From Bacteroidota bacterium (GTDB taxonomy: Bacteria > Bacteroidota > Bacteroidia > Bacteroidales > Prolixibacteraceae), in assembly GCA_023393265.1 (NCBI GenBank), contig JAEWME010000338.1, positions 1-14,961 of the forward strand: 14,961 nt of DNA. The letters run 5' to 3'. The translations under genes and the position numbers were made by a program. Under the pieces are notes generated by a model. The model made no database searches and was not told the DNA's origin. It saw only the letters and a program-made list of their open reading frames with translations. This document shows positions 14,673 to 14,961 of the stretch, in pieces. Each line of letters begins with the position of its first letter. The first letter of the stretch is position 1.

Positions 14673-14961
14673 TTAAGCCGTTGCCAGGGTCGCAATACTT
14701 ACTCTGGCATCGGTTTTTGAAAGGATCTCCGCAGCGCAGGCCTCCAGCGTCGAACCGGTTGTTACCACATCGTCAACCAACAAAATATGTTTTCCTGAAA
14801 ATTTTTCAGGATGGGCTAACCCGAAAATTCCTTCCACATTTTGCCAACGCTCGAAGCGCGCTTTGCGGGTTTGTGTTTCGGTGGCAGTAACTCGCTTCAG
14901 ATTGTCGTCGGATAATTCTTCACCCATTTGTGTGGCAATTCCGGAGGCGATCCACCAGCTT
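14673..14961 (-). CDS. ComF family / amidophosphoribosyltransferase-like protein, C-terminal part
   Basis: The gene runs off the right edge; the 95 visible complete codons are the C-terminus, so the internal ATG at 14927 is not its start. Upstream residues SWWIASGIATQMGEEL and then LKRVTATETQTRKARFERWQNV lead to the PRPP-binding loop HILLVDDVVTTGSTLEACA, a classic type I phosphoribosyltransferase motif with two Asp. The order (A-x-GIA, L-x-R, TQT, R-x-x-NV-x-G-x-F, LLVDDVxTTGxTLE) is that of ComF proteins, needed for natural transformation in competent Gram-positives and of unclear role in Bacteroidota. The N-terminal zinc finger expected in ComF would lie outside the window. Confidence 0.88.
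   Translation of the reverse strand, partial: SWWIASGIATQMGEELSDDNLKRVTATETQTRKARFERWQNVEGIFGLAHPEKFSGKHILLVDDVVTTGSTLEACAAEILSKTDARVSIATLATA

Noticed and set aside
1..14961. Defence system, prophage, CRISPR array or toxin-antitoxin pair
   Set aside because: Every sizeable gene fits a housekeeping or known family, and no spaced repeats, integrase, transposase or nuclease-type signature was found.

Overview
The window looks like ordinary chromosome from a member of the Bacteroidota, probably order Bacteroidales/Marinilabiliales; the family cannot be fixed from sequence alone. The evidence is repeated matches to the Bacteroidota -7 promoter element TANNTTTG, lineage-typical genes (DUF3098, DUF3788, PorT-type barrel, DHS-like protein, YfhO giant membrane protein) and the block ftsX-DUF3098-truB-queA. 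I see no phage, transposon, CRISPR array, tRNA or rRNA.

Layout. 1-215 (-): N-terminus of a polysaccharide flippase-like protein, cut by the window edge. 296-6616 (+): YfhO family membrane protein, ftsX, DUF3098 protein, truB, queA and a DUF3788 protein. Hairpins follow truB, queA and the DUF3788 gene, and predicted promoters precede yfhO, DUF3098, truB and queA, so this is several short transcription units. 6691-11502 (-): DHS-like protein, NAD-dependent epimerase/dehydratase, PNPOx-like flavin protein and dnaG; dnaG and the PNPOx gene are 8 bp apart at most and probably co-transcribed. 11682-13903 (+): a metallophosphoesterase with a twin-arginine-like N-terminus, a class III-type sirtuin and a small outer-membrane barrel, tightly packed as one operon. 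14074-14664 (+): TetR-type regulator behind a repeat-rich, AT-rich control region. 14673-14961 (-): C-terminal part of a ComF-type phosphoribosyltransferase, cut by the window edge.

Functionally the window is mostly core: envelope biogenesis and division (flippase, YfhO, FtsX), tRNA/RNA modification (TruB, QueA), replication priming (DnaG), NAD-dependent deacylation (sirtuin), and a DHS-fold enzyme probably concerned with polyamines. No convincing new multi-gene system is visible. The best second-look items are non-coding: three TGTTAAT sites spaced exactly 19 bp, plus two palindromes, at the TetR gene promoter; an intergenic repeat with a perfect 15-bp inverted repeat before the epimerase gene; a dnaG start placed so close to a -7 element that the mRNA may be leaderless; and a 270-bp T-rich gap where uppP usually sits in this gene order. 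Among proteins, the metallophosphoesterase has GHVN where GHxH is expected, and the sirtuin lacks the zinc cysteines.
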